Positions 52,297 through 61,996 of a DNA stretch of 64,000 nucleotides are shown piece after piece. This DNA is from Bacteroidota bacterium. Lineage in GTDB: Bacteria > Bacteroidota > Bacteroidia > Cytophagales > Cytophagaceae. Every line of letters starts with the position of its first letter. Positions within the stretch are counted from its first letter, which is position 1. The stretch spans positions 248,001-312,000 of the forward strand of contig JAEWYS010000002.1 of the NCBI GenBank assembly GCA_023458555.1, in the 5' to 3' direction. The translations under genes and the position numbers were made by a program. The notes below the pieces were generated by a model. The model ran no database searches, was not told where the DNA came from, and saw only the letters and a program-made list of their open reading frames with translations.

Positions 52297-52326
52297 AAAG
52301 CCTTTGGACAAAAAGCCAAAGGTTTT
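52297..52326 (+). terminator. Terminator after the PepSY-like gene
   Basis: A stem with CCTTTGG at 52301-52307 and CCAAAGG at 52316-52322, extended by A/T and one G-T pair, is followed by a T run at 52323-52327. It lies 20 bases after the stop codon. Confidence 0.8.
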
Positions 52327-52387
52327 TCCATTTTAAGCTTTCAGCCTTAAACCTGAGGCTATACATGCAATATAGGCTCCAAGACCG

Positions 52388-52395
52388 TATATTTG
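52388..52395 (+). promoter_or_regulatory. Bacteroidota-type -7 element upstream of selO
   Basis: TATATTTG matches TAnnTTTG exactly, 25 bases before the selO ATG. No TTTG box lies at the usual 19-base distance upstream. Confidence 0.4.
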
Positions 52396-52420
52396 TTTAC
52401 AGTCCCATAAATAATAGGTC

Positions 52421-53983
52421 ATGCAACATCTGAGCGAAAAACACTACAATAACCGGTTTGTCTCCATATTTGACGGTGACAAGAGCGGTGATCTGAGACC
52501 CCGACAGACACCGGGTGCTCTGTATGCTCTGGCTCAGCCAACACCTGTAAGCAATCCGGCAATCCTGGCCTGGTCTGATGAGCTGGCTGCTGAAATGGAG
52601 ATCTCCGGACCGCCAACACCTCAGGATATAGAAATACTGGCCGGCAATCGTATCACGGCATCCATGAAGCCTTACGCGGCCTGCTACGCGGGTCATCAGT
52701 TTGGAAACTGGGCAGGGCAGCTTGGCGATGGCAGAGCCATTACGCTCGGAGAACTCGTCAACTCCAAAGGGCAATCATACGACCTGCAACTAAAAGGAGC
52801 AGGCAGAACACCCTATTCCCGCCACGCTGACGGCCGGGCCGTACTGCGCTCTTCGCTGAGAGAATATCTGATGAGCGAAGCCATGCACTATCTGGGTATT
52901 CCCACTACCCGTGCCCTGAGCCTTGTGCTGACAGGCGATCCGGTACTCAGAGACATGTTTTACGATGGACGTCCGGCTGAAGAGCCCGGAGCTATCGTAG
53001 CCCGGGTAGCACCCACTTTTATCCGCTTCGGAAACTTTGAAATACTGGCCGCACGCAAAGAGACAGATCATCTGCGCCAGCTGGTCGACTGGACCATTGC
53101 TACACACTATCCGGATATTCAGGGAGAAAACAAAGTGATTGCCTGGTTTAAGGAAGTACAGAAGCGCACTCTCCATCTTATCATCGAATGGATGCGGGTG
53201 GGTTTTGTACACGGGGTAATGAATTCGGACAATATGTCCGTACTTGGCCTCACCATAGACTATGGCCCCTACTCGTTTCTGGACGAATATGATCCCAATT
53301 TTACTCCCAATACCACTGACCTTCCCGGCAGAAGGTACGCCTTTGGCAATCAGGCATCGATTGCCTACTGGAATATGGGTTGCCTGGCCAGCGCCATAGC
53401 GCCCCTGTTTACAGATAGTACCCCTCTCAAAGAGGCTATGGCCACTTTTGAGGATCAGTTTCTGGATGCCTACTTCGATATGATGCGCAAAAAACTGGGA
53501 CTGGATAAGGCCGACCAGGAAGACCGTCAGCTGATATTGCGCCTCGAACAGCTAATGGCAGAATTAAAACCGGACATGACTATTTTCTATCAGCTGCTTA
53601 TGGACCTCTCCCAACCTCTCGGCAATGCAACAGATGTACTTAATCATTTTGACGAAGCCCTCTATGGAGAGCCCTCAGAGACCCAGGCAGAACAATTGAG
53701 GGAAGTAATCAACCGCTATCTTGAGCGTCTTGAAAAAAATATGATCTCACCTGCTGAATCGCTGCAATTAATGGAAGCAGCTAATCCGCGTTTCATCCTG
53801 CGCAACTATCTGTTGCATCAGGCGATTGAAGAATTAGGCGAGGGCAAAGACACCTTATTTTCGGAACTTCAGGAAGCCATAAAAAATCCCTATGACCGGA
53901 AAAAGAATGAAAAGTTTTTTGTAAAAAGGCCGGGCTGGGCAGCCCAAAAAGCAGGCTGCTCCATGTTGTCGTGCAGTTCGTAA
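52421..53983 (+). CDS. selO: SelO-type protein AMP-transferase (YdiU family)
   Basis: The 520-residue protein has the kinase-like SelO fold that transfers AMP to Ser, Thr or Tyr residues of proteins. Key segments are YAGHQFGNWAGQLGDGRA near 90, DLQLKGAGRTPYSRHADG (nucleotide-binding Lys) near 125, and HGVMNSDNMSVLGLTIDYG near 265, which carries the Asn and Asp metal ligands. The C-terminus has cysteines (CSMLSCSS) where other SelO proteins carry selenocysteine or Cys. Start at 52421 follows a -7-like element. It ends 15 bases from the convergent mutS stop. Confidence 0.95.
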   Translation: MQHLSEKHYNNRFVSIFDGDKSGDLRPRQTPGALYALAQPTPVSNPAILAWSDELAAEMEISGPPTPQDIEILAGNRITASMKPYAACYAGHQFGNWAGQLGDGRAITLGELVNSKGQSYDLQLKGAGRTPYSRHADGRAVLRSSLREYLMSEAMHYLGIPTTRALSLVLTGDPVLRDMFYDGRPAEEPGAIVARVAPTFIRFGNFEILAARKETDHLRQLVDWTIATHYPDIQGENKVIAWFKEVQKRTLHLIIEWMRVGFVHGVMNSDNMSVLGLTIDYGPYSFLDEYDPNFTPNTTDLPGRRYAFGNQASIAYWNMGCLASAIAPLFTDSTPLKEAMATFEDQFLDAYFDMMRKKLGLDKADQEDRQLILRLEQLMAELKPDMTIFYQLLMDLSQPLGNATDVLNHFDEALYGEPSETQAEQLREVINRYLERLEKNMISPAESLQLMEAANPRFILRNYLLHQAIEELGEGKDTLFSELQEAIKNPYDRKKNEKFFVKRPGWAAQKAGCSMLSCSS

Positions 53984-53998
53984 CAGATCAGGCCGGGT

Positions 53999-56617
53999 TT
54001 ATACCTCTACCTTATCTCCGAAGATCATCTTTATTTCATTAAGCTTCAGGAGCGCTTCGACCGGAGAGATGGTATTGATATCAAGCTGCTTCATGAATTC
54101 TTTAAGCTTTTCAACCCTTGGATCCGCAGGTTCGAAGAGCGCCAGCTGGATATTATTTTTGGGAATATCCCGGATGCTTTCCTTATGCTTGCCTCTGGAT
54201 TTGTCTTTTTCCAGATGGCGCATGATCTCATGAGCTCTCAGCACTACCTGATTAGGCATACCAGCCATCTGAGCCACATGAATACCGAAGCTATGCTCGC
54301 TTCCCCCGGCTTTCAGCTTTCTCATGAAGACTACCTTGTTTCCAATTTCTTTTACAGAAACATTAAAGTTTCTGATGCGGTGAAAGTCTTCTGCCAGATT
54401 ATTCAATTCATGGTAATGGGTAGCAAAAAGCGTTTTGGCCTTACACTTGGGATGATTATGGAGATACTCCACAATGGCCCAGGCAATAGAGATACCATCA
54501 TAGGTGCTGGTTCCCCGTCCGATCTCATCCATCAGCACCAGACTGCGATCACTGAGATTGTTTAGAATACTGGCCGTTTCGGTCATCTCCACCATAAAGG
54601 TTGATTCGCCTTTGGACAGATTATCCGAGGCCCCTACACGGGTAAATACTTTGTCGATAATGCCGATTTCTGCCTTGTCGGCAGGTACAAATGAACCAAT
54701 CTGCGCCATGAGCACAATCAGCGCCGTCTGACGCAGCAATGCCGACTTACCGGCCATGTTGGGACCGGTAATAACCATGATCTGCTGATCTTCATCGTCC
54801 AGCATCACATCATTGGGAATATAAGTCTCTCCGATCGGCAACTGCTGCTCAATCACCGGATGGCGCCCTTTTTTTATCGTTATCGAACGGCCATCATTAA
54901 TTTCCGGCTTGCAATACTGGTTGCTGACAGCTGTATAGGCAAAACTGGCCAGGCAATCCACCATACCAAGTATACGGGCATTCTGCTGCACCTGTATCAC
55001 ATATTCCTCGGCCGCGAGAATCAGATCGTTAAAAATCCGCTGTTCGATTACATTGATTTTCTCCTCCGCATTCAGGATTTTTTCCTCGTACGATTTCAGT
55101 TCCTCGGTAATATATCGTTCCGCGTTGACAAGTGTCTGTTTTCGGATCCAGTCCGCAGGCACCTTATCCTTGTGGGTATTGGTTACTTCCAGGTAATAGC
55201 CAAAAACCTTATTATACGCGATCTTCAGCGAAGAAATCCCCGTCCGCTCTACTTCCCTCTGTTGTATCTGAATCAGATAGTCTTTGCCGGAAAATGCGAT
55301 TTTGCGCAACTCGTCCAGCTCTTTATCTATACCAGCATTGATAATATTTCCCTGATTACTCAATACAGGAGGATCATTTTTAAGCTCCGCAGCTATTTTC
55401 TCAACCAGAAAATCACAGGTATTGAGCTGATCAGCGAGTCTTTGAAGGCTCAGCACTTTACTGTTGACGAGACTCTCCCGTACCGGACGGGTATGTTCCA
55501 GCGCTTTCTTGAGCTGCTGCATTTCCCGTGGATTGATCCGGCGTACTGCCACCTTGGATATAAGTCTTTCCAGATCCCCAATATGCTTTAGCTCTGTAGT
55601 GAGCTTACCAAGCAGGTCTTTGTTCTTCACCAGCGCCTCCACCACACTCAGACGCTCTTCAATGGGTGCTTTTTCTTTCAGAGGCAGCACCATCCATTTG
55701 CGAAGCATTCTTGCTCCCATAGGAGTGAGTGTCCTGTCCAGTATATCAATAAGAGGCACGCCACCCTGATGCTGAGGGTATACTAATTCGAGATTACGAA
55801 TCGTAAATTTATCCAGCCAGACATATTTCTCCTCCTCAATTCTGGCTATAGACTGAATGTGCTTTTTGTCTCTGTGCTCTGTTTCGTCGAGATAATGAAA
55901 AATAACACCTGCGGCCGTTATACCTTCCCTAAGCGACTGTACGCCAAATCCTTTCAGGCTGGCAGTACCGAAGTGCGCAGTCAGTACTTCATGCGCATAA
56001 TCATAGTTAAAAACCCATTCATCCAGCGCATAGGTATTAAAACGGTCACCGAAACGGGCAAAAAACGTTTCTTTTCTGGCCTTGGCAAACACAACTTCGG
56101 AAGGGTTGAAACTCTGCAGGAGCTTGTCAATATATCCCATATCTCCTTCCGCAGCCAGAAACTCACCCGTAGATATATCCAGAAATGCTACTCCAACGAG
56201 TTCCTTGGTAATATGAACCGCAGCCAGATAATTGTTCTGCTTCACCTCAAGCACATTGTCATTGAACGAAACCCCGGGAGTTACCAGTTCGGTCACCCCC
56301 CGTTTCACAATACCTTTGGCTGCCTTCGGGTCCTCCAGCTGATCACAGATTGCAACCCGCTGACCAGCTCTGACCAGACGAGGCAGATAGCTGTCCAGCG
56401 AATGATGCGGGAAACCTGCCAGCTCCGTTTCGGAAGCCGTACCATTATTTCTTTTGGTAAGAGTAATATCCAGGATTTTGCTTGCCTTTACAGCATCCTC
56501 GCCAAAGGTCTCATAAAAGTCCCCCACTCTGAAAAGCAACAGCGCGCCAGGATATTTCGCCTTGATCGCATGATATTGTTTCATTAATGGAGTTTCGGAA
56601 ATTTTATTTGCAGCCAA
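53999..56617 (-). CDS. mutS: DNA mismatch repair protein MutS
   Basis: The 872-residue protein has all MutS parts: the mismatch-reading F-x-E motif at Phe34/Glu36 (GDFYETFGED), connector and lever domains, clamp, and the ABC ATPase with Walker A GPNMAGKSALLRQ near 617 and Walker B LVLMDEIGRGTSTYDG near 692. It binds base mismatches as a dimer and recruits MutL. Length is close to E. coli MutS (853). It converges on selO with only 15 bases between stops and is divergent from a TrmH-type gene. Confidence 0.98.
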   Translation of the reverse strand: MAANKISETPLMKQYHAIKAKYPGALLLFRVGDFYETFGEDAVKASKILDITLTKRNNGTASETELAGFPHHSLDSYLPRLVRAGQRVAICDQLEDPKAAKGIVKRGVTELVTPGVSFNDNVLEVKQNNYLAAVHITKELVGVAFLDISTGEFLAAEGDMGYIDKLLQSFNPSEVVFAKARKETFFARFGDRFNTYALDEWVFNYDYAHEVLTAHFGTASLKGFGVQSLREGITAAGVIFHYLDETEHRDKKHIQSIARIEEEKYVWLDKFTIRNLELVYPQHQGGVPLIDILDRTLTPMGARMLRKWMVLPLKEKAPIEERLSVVEALVKNKDLLGKLTTELKHIGDLERLISKVAVRRINPREMQQLKKALEHTRPVRESLVNSKVLSLQRLADQLNTCDFLVEKIAAELKNDPPVLSNQGNIINAGIDKELDELRKIAFSGKDYLIQIQQREVERTGISSLKIAYNKVFGYYLEVTNTHKDKVPADWIRKQTLVNAERYITEELKSYEEKILNAEEKINVIEQRIFNDLILAAEEYVIQVQQNARILGMVDCLASFAYTAVSNQYCKPEINDGRSITIKKGRHPVIEQQLPIGETYIPNDVMLDDEDQQIMVITGPNMAGKSALLRQTALIVLMAQIGSFVPADKAEIGIIDKVFTRVGASDNLSKGESTFMVEMTETASILNNLSDRSLVLMDEIGRGTSTYDGISIAWAIVEYLHNHPKCKAKTLFATHYHELNNLAEDFHRIRNFNVSVKEIGNKVVFMRKLKAGGSEHSFGIHVAQMAGMPNQVVLRAHEIMRHLEKDKSRGKHKESIRDIPKNNIQLALFEPADPRVEKLKEFMKQLDINTISPVEALLKLNEIKMIFGDKVEV

Positions 56618-56725
56618 AGTGGAGTATTTTAGCGTTCTCAGAATTAATGCAATTTAAAAATACTGTTTTTATTGCACAGATAGGACTATTGTTAAAATTT
56701 TGTGAATAACTTTTAGATCACCAAT

Positions 56726-57259
56726 ATGCGTAAACTCAAACTAGACGAGCTGAATCGTCCGGACCTGGATTCGTACAAAAATACCGATAAAAAGCCAATC
56801 ATACTTGTCCTCGATAATATCCGCAGCATGCATAACGTAGGCTCTGTATTTCGTACTGCTGACGCATTTCTGGTTGAAAAAATAGGCCTCTGCGGCATTA
56901 CCGCGACTCCGCCCAACAGAGAGATCAATAAAACTGCACTGGGAGCAACAGAATCGGTCAAATGGGAATATCACGAAAAATGTTCCGTCTTTATTCAGCA
57001 ACTTAAAGAGCAGGGCTATCATATAATATGCCTCGAACAAACGGATAACAGCACCATGATGCAGGATTTCCGGTTTACACCGGAGCAAAAATACTGCTTC
57101 GTATTTGGCAACGAAGTTTTTGGCGTGGATGAAAGTGTCATTGCACTGGCAGATACCTGTCTGGAAATCCCGCAGTTTGGTACCAAGCACAGTCTCAATG
57201 TATCAGTATCTGCAGGTATTACATTATGGGATTATTATACAAAATCCGGCAACTATTGA
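56726..57259 (+). CDS. SpoU/TrmH-type RNA 2'-O-methyltransferase
   Basis: The 177-residue protein has the SPOUT fold with the three usual motifs: NIRSMHNVGSVFRTADAF near 28, FVFGNEVFGVDE near 123 and IPQFGTKHSLNVSVSAGI near 146, the last holding the AdoMet knot. The size fits a small TrmH/TrmL type enzyme acting on tRNA or rRNA. The exact substrate is unknown. It begins 109 bases away from mutS in the opposite direction and is followed by the 7TM sensor gene after 49 bases. Confidence 0.92.
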   Translation: MRKLKLDELNRPDLDSYKNTDKKPIILVLDNIRSMHNVGSVFRTADAFLVEKIGLCGITATPPNREINKTALGATESVKWEYHEKCSVFIQQLKEQGYHIICLEQTDNSTMMQDFRFTPEQKYCFVFGNEVFGVDESVIALADTCLEIPQFGTKHSLNVSVSAGITLWDYYTKSGNY

Positions 57260-57308
57260 ATTATTTCATCCAAATAAAAGAAGATCACCCTCCGTTATTA
57301 TCCCAATA

Positions 57309-59150
57309 ATGTCCGCCAACAAGAAAACACTTTTTCTCTTTATAATTTTCCTGGGGCCCCTGCTTAAGTCCGCCGGTCAGAATGTACTTGTGCTGGGTGA
57401 AAATGATCTCTATACAGTAACTCCGGAGCATTTCCGGGTAGTTCGTGATTGCGACAATATGCTCCTGCCGGAACAGCTCCCATTTCAGAAAGAAGCTTCC
57501 GAGCAATGGAATGCTGCAATCGATTGCCGTGGATACTGGCTGGAGTTTTCCGTCCGAAACACTTCTTCCACAACCTGGTATCTGGAAGTTTCCGATCCAC
57601 ACATAGATAGTGTCGCCTTATACACCAGCGACAGCCTGGTTGGAGAAAGCGGCTTCTATAAGCTCTTCTCCGAAAGATCCTACGCTCATAAAAATCATCT
57701 TTTTCACCTTCCGCTGGCAAAGGGTGAAACCAGAACCTTTTATCTCAGACTAAACCCCCATTATGGAATCCGGTTCCACTTTTCAATCAAAAGCGATCAT
57801 TATAATCTGGCATATGCGCTGAACGAATACGGTGTGCTAGGCATGTATTATGGCATCATTCTGATTATGGCCATATACAACCTGTTTATTTATTTGTCAA
57901 TCCGGGAAAAGGTCCATCTGTTTTTTGTTTTCTATGCGTTGAGCTGCGGTTTGCGCTCCTTTGCCGAAGATGGTCTGGGTTTTCAGTTTTTATGGCCATC
58001 ATATCCCTTATTCAATTACTATGTAGATCTTTTCAGCCCCCCTCTCCTGCTGATCAGCTTTGCATTGTACTCCGAATCCTTTCTCAACATCAGAAATCGT
58101 CTTCCGGTCCTGCACAGGCTTATATTATATTCATGCTTCTTTTACTTTCTTTTGTTTACTATTCATTTTACCGGGTTGCTACCTGACAAAAGCAAGTCCA
58201 TCTTTATCCTGCTTCCTTTTGCTCTTATATATATAAGCGCTGTGCTGATTTATCTGAAAGGCTACACCCCGGCTCGCTTTTATGTAGTAGGTTATTCCTT
58301 TATCCTGATCAGCCTTACCATTTATATATTCAGAATCTACGGACTGCTACCGGAAGGCCCGCTGATAGCTTATTGTTTTAATATCGGCTTTATCCTTGAA
58401 GTCGTTATATTGTCCTTTGCCCTCGGAGACAAGATTCGTGTTGAAAAAGAAGCCAAAGAAGTCAGTCAGCACAAAATGTTCGTGCAGTTGCAGGAAAATC
58501 AGCGATTGAAAGACTCCCTGAATCAGGAGCTGGAGATCAAGATCCGCGAACGCACCTCTGAACTTCAGGAAAGCAATGAAGAGCTCCAAAAAGCTCAGGA
58601 AAAAATCGAGCATGCATATGCTCAGCTCGAGGAACAGGCCAAATCAATTGCCCGTTTAAACGAACGGTTAAATGCCGACAACAAGGAATTAAAGACCAAT
58701 GTAAAGGAACTATCAAAGGCCAGAGTAATGTTCAAGGCCGTCAATTTTGATGAATTCAGCAATATATATCCTGATGATGATACCTGCCTCCGATATCTTG
58801 CCGAGCTGAAATGGAAAAGCGGATACTCATGCCGCAAATGCAAAAATGATACATATTCCGATGGCCGGTCTTCCTATTCCAGACGATGTACCAGGTGCGG
58901 GTATGAGGAATCTGCCACCGCCTATACAATTTTTCATCGTAACAGACTTCCGCTGACAAAGGCATTTTATATGGTATTTCTCGTGAGTACTTATAAAAAA
59001 GGCATTTCCAGTGAAGAATTAAGCCGAAAACTTGAGCTGCGGCAAAAAACCTGCTGGACATTCAAGCAAAAAATTGTGCAGGCCATCAATGCTTCTTCCG
59101 GCAAGAAATTCAATCCGGAAAACTGGGGAAGTATATTTTTGCAGCAATGA
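57309..59150 (+). CDS. 7TMR-DISM sensor fused to an IS1595-type zinc ribbon and helix-turn-helix
   Basis: The 613-residue protein has a signal peptide (about 5-22), a periplasmic 7TMR-DISMED2-type domain (about 24-165), seven membrane helices (about 175-385), a coiled coil (about 385-485) and then a cytosolic end that is unusual: FDEFSNIYPDDDTCLRYLAE, a zinc ribbon with CRKC near 507 and CTRC near 527, FHRNRLPLTKAFYMVFLV near 550 and KKGISSEELSRKLELRQKTCW near 575. These match the N-terminal zinc ribbon and HTH of IS1595-family transposases. The DDE catalytic domain is absent. I chose the ATG at 57309 because it gives a signal peptide; a longer frame overlaps the methyltransferase gene. It looks like a membrane-tethered DNA-binding sensor (inference). 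Confidence 0.88.
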   Translation: MSANKKTLFLFIIFLGPLLKSAGQNVLVLGENDLYTVTPEHFRVVRDCDNMLLPEQLPFQKEASEQWNAAIDCRGYWLEFSVRNTSSTTWYLEVSDPHIDSVALYTSDSLVGESGFYKLFSERSYAHKNHLFHLPLAKGETRTFYLRLNPHYGIRFHFSIKSDHYNLAYALNEYGVLGMYYGIILIMAIYNLFIYLSIREKVHLFFVFYALSCGLRSFAEDGLGFQFLWPSYPLFNYYVDLFSPPLLLISFALYSESFLNIRNRLPVLHRLILYSCFFYFLLFTIHFTGLLPDKSKSIFILLPFALIYISAVLIYLKGYTPARFYVVGYSFILISLTIYIFRIYGLLPEGPLIAYCFNIGFILEVVILSFALGDKIRVEKEAKEVSQHKMFVQLQENQRLKDSLNQELEIKIRERTSELQESNEELQKAQEKIEHAYAQLEEQAKSIARLNERLNADNKELKTNVKELSKARVMFKAVNFDEFSNIYPDDDTCLRYLAELKWKSGYSCRKCKNDTYSDGRSSYSRRCTRCGYEESATAYTIFHRNRLPLTKAFYMVFLVSTYKKGISSEELSRKLELRQKTCWTFKQKIVQAINASSGKKFNPENWGSIFLQQ

Positions 59151-59163
59151 TTTTTTGTGATTA

Positions 59164-59264
59164 AAACGCCTAAAAGTAATCCCCGTCTTTTCCCCTCCTG
59201 AGGCTTAACCCCAGAAAAATGAAGGGGTCCGATCTGCATACATGATGATCATTAAACGCCTAAA
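59164..59264. repeat. Pair of direct repeats AAACGCCTAAA between sensor and GH9 genes
   Basis: The 11-base word AAACGCCTAAA occurs at 59164-59174 and 59254-59264, 90 bases apart and in the same orientation, in the gap between the DNA-binding sensor and the GH9 gene. It may be an operator; two copies are too few to be sure. Confidence 0.4.
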
Positions 59265-59385
59265 TATAAAACACAATATACTGTAAATCAATATTTTGAT
59301 TGGGTTTTTTTGACCAAAATTCTTGTTTAAATCAAAATACACAGGCATATTGCAAGAAATTATTGGAAAAATTAAATCGTAACTA

Positions 59386-61863
59386 ATGAAAAAAGTATTC
59401 TTAAGCATATGTCTGCTGATTTCCGCACTACTCAGCTACAGTGCCGATAGTCTGGAAGAAAACTTTGACGATAATACGCTCACCGGTTGGACTGCCCCTC
59501 AGGCATATTATACCCTGACCGAGGCCAATCAGGAACTCAAAGTAGAAGCCGGCACCGAAACCGGAGCTTATCATGGTTTTATTTTCAATTTTCCTGAGCC
59601 GCTTGACCTGACACTCGTACCTTATGTCAAAGTCAGGATTAAGACATCCAGAGCCTGCTCTGTCCGGATCGATCTGCAGGACAACAATGGCTGGGTTACC
59701 AACCAGACTGCTGTAGTCAAGCAAATCCCCGGCAACAATGCATATAGTGAATATATCTTCAATTTTGGCGGATTATTTTATCAGCAGTATGCAGCTACCC
59801 AGCCGGGTCAGGGAGCCGTAGACCAGGCAAACATAGCCAACCTTATCGTAATGATTAACGCAGGTCAGACAGCCTACAATGGCACAGTCTATTTTGACGA
59901 CCTGCAAATAGGCTCTGCAACAGGAATCACCCCGCCTCCGGGCAAAATTGTGCTAAACCAGGTCGGGTTTTATCCGGATGCCAATAAGATTGCAATCGTG
60001 GAGGACAGTACTTCCGGCCCCTTCTATATTATCCGGGATGCAGACAAAGACACCGTATATACAGGAGAGCTCGGTTCCGTACAGTCATGGACACATTCCC
60101 CTCTGGTAGTCCGTAAAGCTGATTTTTCCGAATTCAGTGAAACAGGTAAATACCGTATACTGGCACCTGCACTTGAGCAACCCTCCCCTGCTTTTGAAAT
60201 AAAAGAGGAAGTCCACAATGCTGCGCTTCATGGAAGTCTCAAATCATATTACTATCAGCGGGCTTCCATCGGGCTGGAATCAGCTTATGCCGGGAAATGG
60301 GCCAGGGCCGCAGGCCATCCGGATACTAGAGTCCTGGTACATGAATCTGCTGCCTCTGTATCCCGACCTGCGGGAACCACTATAGAGACTCCCTATGGCT
60401 GGTACGATGCAGGGGATTATGGTAAATATATAGTAAACTCCGGGATTGCTACCTACCAGCTGCTGGCTTTATATGAGCATTTCCCTTCCTTTTTTGATAC
60501 TCTGGCACTGAATATTCCCGAGTCAGACAACAATATCCCGGATATCCTGGACGAATGCCTGTGGAATCTTCGCTGGATGCTTTCCATGCAGGACGAAGAT
60601 GGCGGAGTATATCACAAGAACACATCCCTGCGGCATGATGGCAATATTATGCCACATGCGTCAAATAGCTCCCGTTATGTTATCGGTAAGAGCACAGCAG
60701 CATCCCTGGACTTTGCAGCAGTAATGGCTCAGGCAAGCAGAATATTCCGTAAGTATGATGAAGCGCTGGCAAAATCCATGTACACAGCAGCCGTCAGAGC
60801 ATATGACTGGGCAATTGAAAACCCTGAGCAAATATTTACCAACCCTTCCGGTGTAAATACAGGAGAATATGGCGACCAGAATGTGACAGATGAATTTATT
60901 TGGGCCCGCGCTGAACTTTTAATCAGCTCATATGGCGACTTAAAATATTATAACAGCAGTGACTTTTCCCAGAATGCTTCAATTCCCGGATGGCAGGATG
61001 TAAGGACACTTGGCCTGGTATCACTTAGTAATTACAGAAAACATATTCCGGCAATATGGTCAGACAGTACGACAATCAAAAACCGTCTGTTAAATACTGC
61101 CAACCAGTTTATGAGTACATACAACCGTTCTGCATACGGAGTCGTCATGGGGCACGAGAACTGGAACTTCACCTGGGGGAGCAATGCTGTTGCAGGTAAT
61201 CAGGGTATGATCCTGATACAGGCATATCGGATTACGCAAAATCAAAATTACCTCGATGCTGCATTAAGCAATCTGGATTATCTGCTGGGAAGAAATGCTA
61301 CCGGATATTCATTTCTGACTGGTTTCGGAGAAAAGTCTCCTCTTGATCCGCATCACCGGCCGTCCTATGTCGATGGAATCGCAGAGCCTGTTCCCGGACT
61401 GATGATGGGTGGTCCGCATGCAAATTCTGTGGCAGGTGAGCAATGTCCTGATTATCCGGGCTCCTCACGGGCTGACCGCTATGCGGATCACTGGTGCAGT
61501 TACTCAACAAACGAAAACGCTATTAACTACAACTCTGCATTTACCTATCTGGCCGGAGCCGTAGAAGCACTTCGTCTGAACGCAGACTTTCAGCCTCCTG
61601 TCGGCATCAGCAAAGGGAAAGACCATCAGCTTACTATTTTAGTATATCCTAATCCGGCTACAGAAAAATTGCTTATACAGTACGCGGGCAATGAAAAGGC
61701 CTCTGTTACATTAAGCAATCTGCAGGGTATTCCGCATCTTCATACAGATTTACCACTAGCCAATGAGGTCGAAATTGATATACGAACACTCCCAAAGGGA
61801 ATGTATATTATGACTGTTCAGACCTCTGGCGCCAGTTATTCCGAGAAAGTTATAGTTAAATAA
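59386..61863 (+). CDS. GH9 cellulase with T9SS sorting domain
   Basis: The 825-residue secreted enzyme has a signal peptide (1-20), an N-terminal carbohydrate-binding-like beta-sandwich (about 22-180, LTGWTAPQAYY to VYFDDLQIG), a cellulase N-terminal Ig-like domain (about 187-280, with VLNQVGFYPDANKIA) and a GH9 (alpha/alpha)6 catalytic domain (about 285-735). The nucleophile-bearing GWYDAGDYGKY, the DPHHRPS signature and the STNENAINYNSAF segment with the catalytic Glu are all present. The C-terminus (ILVYPNPATEKLLIQY to SEKVIVK) is a T9SS type A sorting domain. The expected role is endo- or exo-glucanase activity on cellulose or mixed-linkage glucan outside the cell. A terminator follows. 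Confidence 0.94.
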   Translation: MKKVFLSICLLISALLSYSADSLEENFDDNTLTGWTAPQAYYTLTEANQELKVEAGTETGAYHGFIFNFPEPLDLTLVPYVKVRIKTSRACSVRIDLQDNNGWVTNQTAVVKQIPGNNAYSEYIFNFGGLFYQQYAATQPGQGAVDQANIANLIVMINAGQTAYNGTVYFDDLQIGSATGITPPPGKIVLNQVGFYPDANKIAIVEDSTSGPFYIIRDADKDTVYTGELGSVQSWTHSPLVVRKADFSEFSETGKYRILAPALEQPSPAFEIKEEVHNAALHGSLKSYYYQRASIGLESAYAGKWARAAGHPDTRVLVHESAASVSRPAGTTIETPYGWYDAGDYGKYIVNSGIATYQLLALYEHFPSFFDTLALNIPESDNNIPDILDECLWNLRWMLSMQDEDGGVYHKNTSLRHDGNIMPHASNSSRYVIGKSTAASLDFAAVMAQASRIFRKYDEALAKSMYTAAVRAYDWAIENPEQIFTNPSGVNTGEYGDQNVTDEFIWARAELLISSYGDLKYYNSSDFSQNASIPGWQDVRTLGLVSLSNYRKHIPAIWSDSTTIKNRLLNTANQFMSTYNRSAYGVVMGHENWNFTWGSNAVAGNQGMILIQAYRITQNQNYLDAALSNLDYLLGRNATGYSFLTGFGEKSPLDPHHRPSYVDGIAEPVPGLMMGGPHANSVAGEQCPDYPGSSRADRYADHWCSYSTNENAINYNSAFTYLAGAVEALRLNADFQPPVGISKGKDHQLTILVYPNPATEKLLIQYAGNEKASVTLSNLQGIPHLHTDLPLANEVEIDIRTLPKGMYIMTVQTSGASYSEKVIVK

Positions 61864-61895
61864 AAAACACCCCTTTTTATCTGCTTTAACTATGT

Positions 61896-61926
61896 AAAAG
61901 GTATTGCCTAACCCACAATACCTTTT
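61896..61926 (+). terminator. Rho-independent terminator after the GH9 gene
   Basis: An 11-bp perfect stem (AAAAGGTATTG with CAATACCTTTT) around a 9-base loop is followed by Ts. It lies 33 bases after the GH9 stop. Confidence 0.85.
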
Positions 61927-61996
61927 TATTTTTTCTCCGACCGGATCTACATTGGAATAAATTTTGTTTTTTTGATAAAAACCATTTCTATTTTCA

